A stretch of DNA of 64,000 bases from Curtobacterium sp. L6-1 (lineage in GTDB: Bacteria; Actinomycetota; Actinomycetes; Actinomycetales; Microbacteriaceae). Shown here piece after piece: positions 62,746 through 64,000 of the stretch. The stretch is from contig NZ_CP076544.1 of assembly GCF_018885305.1 (NCBI RefSeq), positions 124,001-188,000 of the forward strand, given 5' to 3'. Each line of letters begins with the position of its first letter. Position 1 is the first letter of the stretch. The translations under genes were made by a program, and so were the position numbers. The notes under the pieces are model-generated. The model had not been told where the DNA came from. It did no database searches and saw only the letters and a program-made list of their open reading frames with translations.

Positions 62746-62768
62746 AAACGGAGTCACCGCATCCGTTT
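62746..62768. promoter_or_regulatory. TetR-type operator 2
   Basis: AAACGGA and TCCGTTT arms with a nine-base spacer, also 23 bases long and aligned in form with operator 1. The two centres are 40 bases apart, about four helical turns. Confidence 0.7.
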
Positions 62769-62786
62769 GTTCCCAGACTGTTCGTC

Positions 62787-62792
62787 TAGGTT
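62787..62792 (+). promoter_or_regulatory. -10 element (TAGGTT) of the TetR gene
   Basis: TAGGTT ends six bases before the GTG at 62799; operator 2 covers the -35 position, which fits autorepression. Confidence 0.55.
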
Positions 62793-62798
62793 CGTCCC

Positions 62799-63458
62799 GT
62801 GAGCACCACCGGATCCGCGGCCGACCTCGACCGGCCCCTGCGCGCCGACGCCGCGCGCAACCGCGAACTGATCCTGCAGACCGCACGCAAGTGCTTCGCC
62901 GAGCGGGGCATCTCCGTCACGCTGAACGACATCGCCCACGAAGCCGGCGTCGGTGTCGGCACGGTGTACCGGCGCTTCGCCGACAAGGACTCCCTGATCG
63001 AGGCGCTCCTCGCGACCAAGTTCGAGGCGATGAACGCCGCTGCCGCCCGGGCCGCCGAGGAACTCGACCCGCGCGAATCCCTCCGCCTGTACCTGATGGG
63101 CGTCTTCTCCTTCCGGGCCCGCGACCGTGCGCTCGCCGACGCCATCGTCCGTGCGGGCAGGGCCCGGCCCTCGATCGTGCTCGAGCGCGACCGGCTCGAA
63201 CAGCAGGTGGCGACGATCATCGGCCGCGCCAGGGACGCCGGCGTGGTGCGCCCCGGCTTCGACGCCCGCGACCTCCCGATCCTCACGGCGATGGTCGGCA
63301 CGGTCGCCGACGCCACCCGCGAGCACGACCCCGACGCCTGGAAGCGCTACGCCCAGGTGCTGGTCGACGGCGTCCTGCCGCAGGCGGAGCCGGACGAGAT
63401 GGTCGGCGAACCGCTCGACCGCGACGCGCTCGAACGCGCCATGCAGCCGCAGTCCTGA
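62799..63458 (+). CDS. TetR-family transcriptional regulator
   Basis: 219 residues. The DNA-binding domain covers about residues 20-65 (ARNRELILQTARKCFAERGI, LNDIAHEAGVGVGTVYRRFADKDSLIEALL). The ligand domain includes RLYLMGVFSFRARDRALADA, similar to regulators of multidrug pumps. GTG start, leaderless type. It is divergent from the DHA2 exporter and should repress it and itself through the two dyads. The inducer is unknown. Confidence 0.92.
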   Translation: MSTTGSAADLDRPLRADAARNRELILQTARKCFAERGISVTLNDIAHEAGVGVGTVYRRFADKDSLIEALLATKFEAMNAAAARAAEELDPRESLRLYLMGVFSFRARDRALADAIVRAGRARPSIVLERDRLEQQVATIIGRARDAGVVRPGFDARDLPILTAMVGTVADATREHDPDAWKRYAQVLVDGVLPQAEPDEMVGEPLDRDALERAMQPQS

Positions 63459-63488
63459 CGGCGCGGTCGTCCGCGACGCTCCCGCCCA

Positions 63489-63533
63489 CCGGACGGGAGG
63501 CCCGTGGCGGCGTCGCCACGACCCTCCCGTCCG
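63489..63533. terminator. Palindromic terminator between TetR and mannosyltransferase genes
   Basis: Arms of 21 bases beginning CCGGACGGGAGG, with two mismatches, around GCG/T. Convergent-gene position and outer stem place it in the same family as 7343-7390. Confidence 0.75.
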
Positions 63534-63546
63534 GCGGGCGCGCGCC

Positions 63547-64000
63547 CTACAACCAGCTCGGCAGCCAGTAGTGCGACCGGATGAAGTCCCACGACGTCTG
63601 CACGGCCGTCCACATCGGGTACCAGTACGCCGAGGCCAGCACCACGACCGCCAGGTACACGCCGAGCCACACGAGTGCACGGGTCCGTCGGGGTCGTGGG
63701 TCGCGCGCTGACCCGATCAGGTGGCCGATCGCCGCCGCGAGCGCCATGACGAGGAACGGCTCGAACGCCACCGTGTAGAACTGGAACACCGTCCGGTCCA
63801 GGTACATCAGCCAGGGCAGGTACCCCGCGGCGATGCCCATCAGCACGAAGCCGTACTCCCACCGCCGACGGGTGACGAACAGCACGAGCAGTACCACGGC
63901 CGCGATCACCGACGCGTACCAGACGAACGGGTTCGCGACGCCCGTGATCGCCGCGCCGCAGCGGTCGAACCCGCAGCCGTCCTGCCCGGCGTTCGTGCCC
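63547..64000 (-). CDS. Protein O-mannosyltransferase (PMT family), C-terminal part
   Basis: The frame is open to the window edge; about 150 C-terminal residues are present and the N-terminal majority is outside. The visible region has NPFVWYASVIA, GYLPWLMYLDRTVFQFYTVA, further helices and the ending ASAYWYPMWTAVQTSWDFIR then HYWLPSWL, the typical C-terminus of actinobacterial dolichyl/polyprenyl-phosphate-mannose:protein mannosyltransferases. These membrane enzymes mannosylate secreted proteins. Apparent starts at 63909 are internal. Confidence 0.88.
   Translation of the reverse strand, partial: GTNAGQDGCGFDRCGAAITGVANPFVWYASVIAAVVLLVLFVTRRRWEYGFVLMGIAAGYLPWLMYLDRTVFQFYTVAFEPFLVMALAAAIGHLIGSARDPRPRRTRALVWLGVYLAVVVLASAYWYPMWTAVQTSWDFIRSHYWLPSWL

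Overview
The window is very GC-rich (about 70% or more by eye), uses G/C at almost every third codon position, has many GTG starts and is densely packed with short operons. It carries an actinobacterial-type mevalonate cluster, CUT1-type sugar ABC systems, several LacI regulators and a mycobacterial-type protein O-mannosyltransferase. This points to a plant- or soil-associated actinobacterium of the Microbacteriaceae; Curtobacterium is my best guess, but that is recollection of gene style and not a database match. No tRNA, rRNA, CRISPR, insertion sequence or phage gene was recognised.

Layout. 0-3.9 kb: end of a sugar operon (two ABC permeases, a nitrilase-family amidase, a GH13 alpha-glucosidase). 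4-7.3 kb: a hypothetical gene, a LysM-like lipoprotein and a sugar-porter MFS gene. 7.4-9.5 kb: ohrR-ohr-quinone-reductase peroxide module. 9.6-14.9 kb: five-gene mevalonate operon in the order mevalonate kinase, diphosphomevalonate decarboxylase, phosphomevalonate kinase, HMG-CoA reductase, HMG-CoA synthase, with no IPP isomerase. 15-26 kb: a catabolic locus (GH2, LacI, then GH31 plus an ABC importer) interrupted by a TetR/GNAT/NmrA group. The same perfect 16-bp palindrome precedes both halves. 26-39.5 kb: housekeeping and membrane genes (ketosamine-kinase-like protein, LysR/EamA pair, UbiA prenyltransferase, VanZ, FAD monooxygenase, a PRC-barrel/DUF2382 pair, acyltransferase 3, NDH-2 and two alpha/beta hydrolases). 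39.8-51.3 kb: a xylan-oligosaccharide-type locus with two LacI genes, a GH10 without signal peptide, an ABC importer and a GH3, plus a 0.57-kb GC-rich intergenic repeat array. 51.4-64 kb: YbaK-like protein, HrpA helicase, a YyaL-type thioredoxin-domain protein, a P-loop kinase, an NAD-epimerase, a sulfurtransferase, a DHA2 efflux pump with its divergent TetR regulator, and the end of a protein mannosyltransferase.

How the genes work together. The ABC importers have binding-protein and permease genes but no ATPase gene, as expected if one ATPase elsewhere serves all of them. The glycosidases (GH13, GH2, GH31, GH10, GH3) show no signal peptide, so they should cut imported oligosaccharides inside the cell, under nearby LacI repressors.

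Two sequence-level patterns stand out. First, at least fourteen genes have a TANNNT -10 hexamer ending only 6-7 nt before the start codon, which predicts leaderless mRNAs. Second, long palindromes sharing a GGACGGGAGG-type outer stem, usually GGACGGGAGGCCCG, lie mostly between convergent genes and form a dispersed terminator family.
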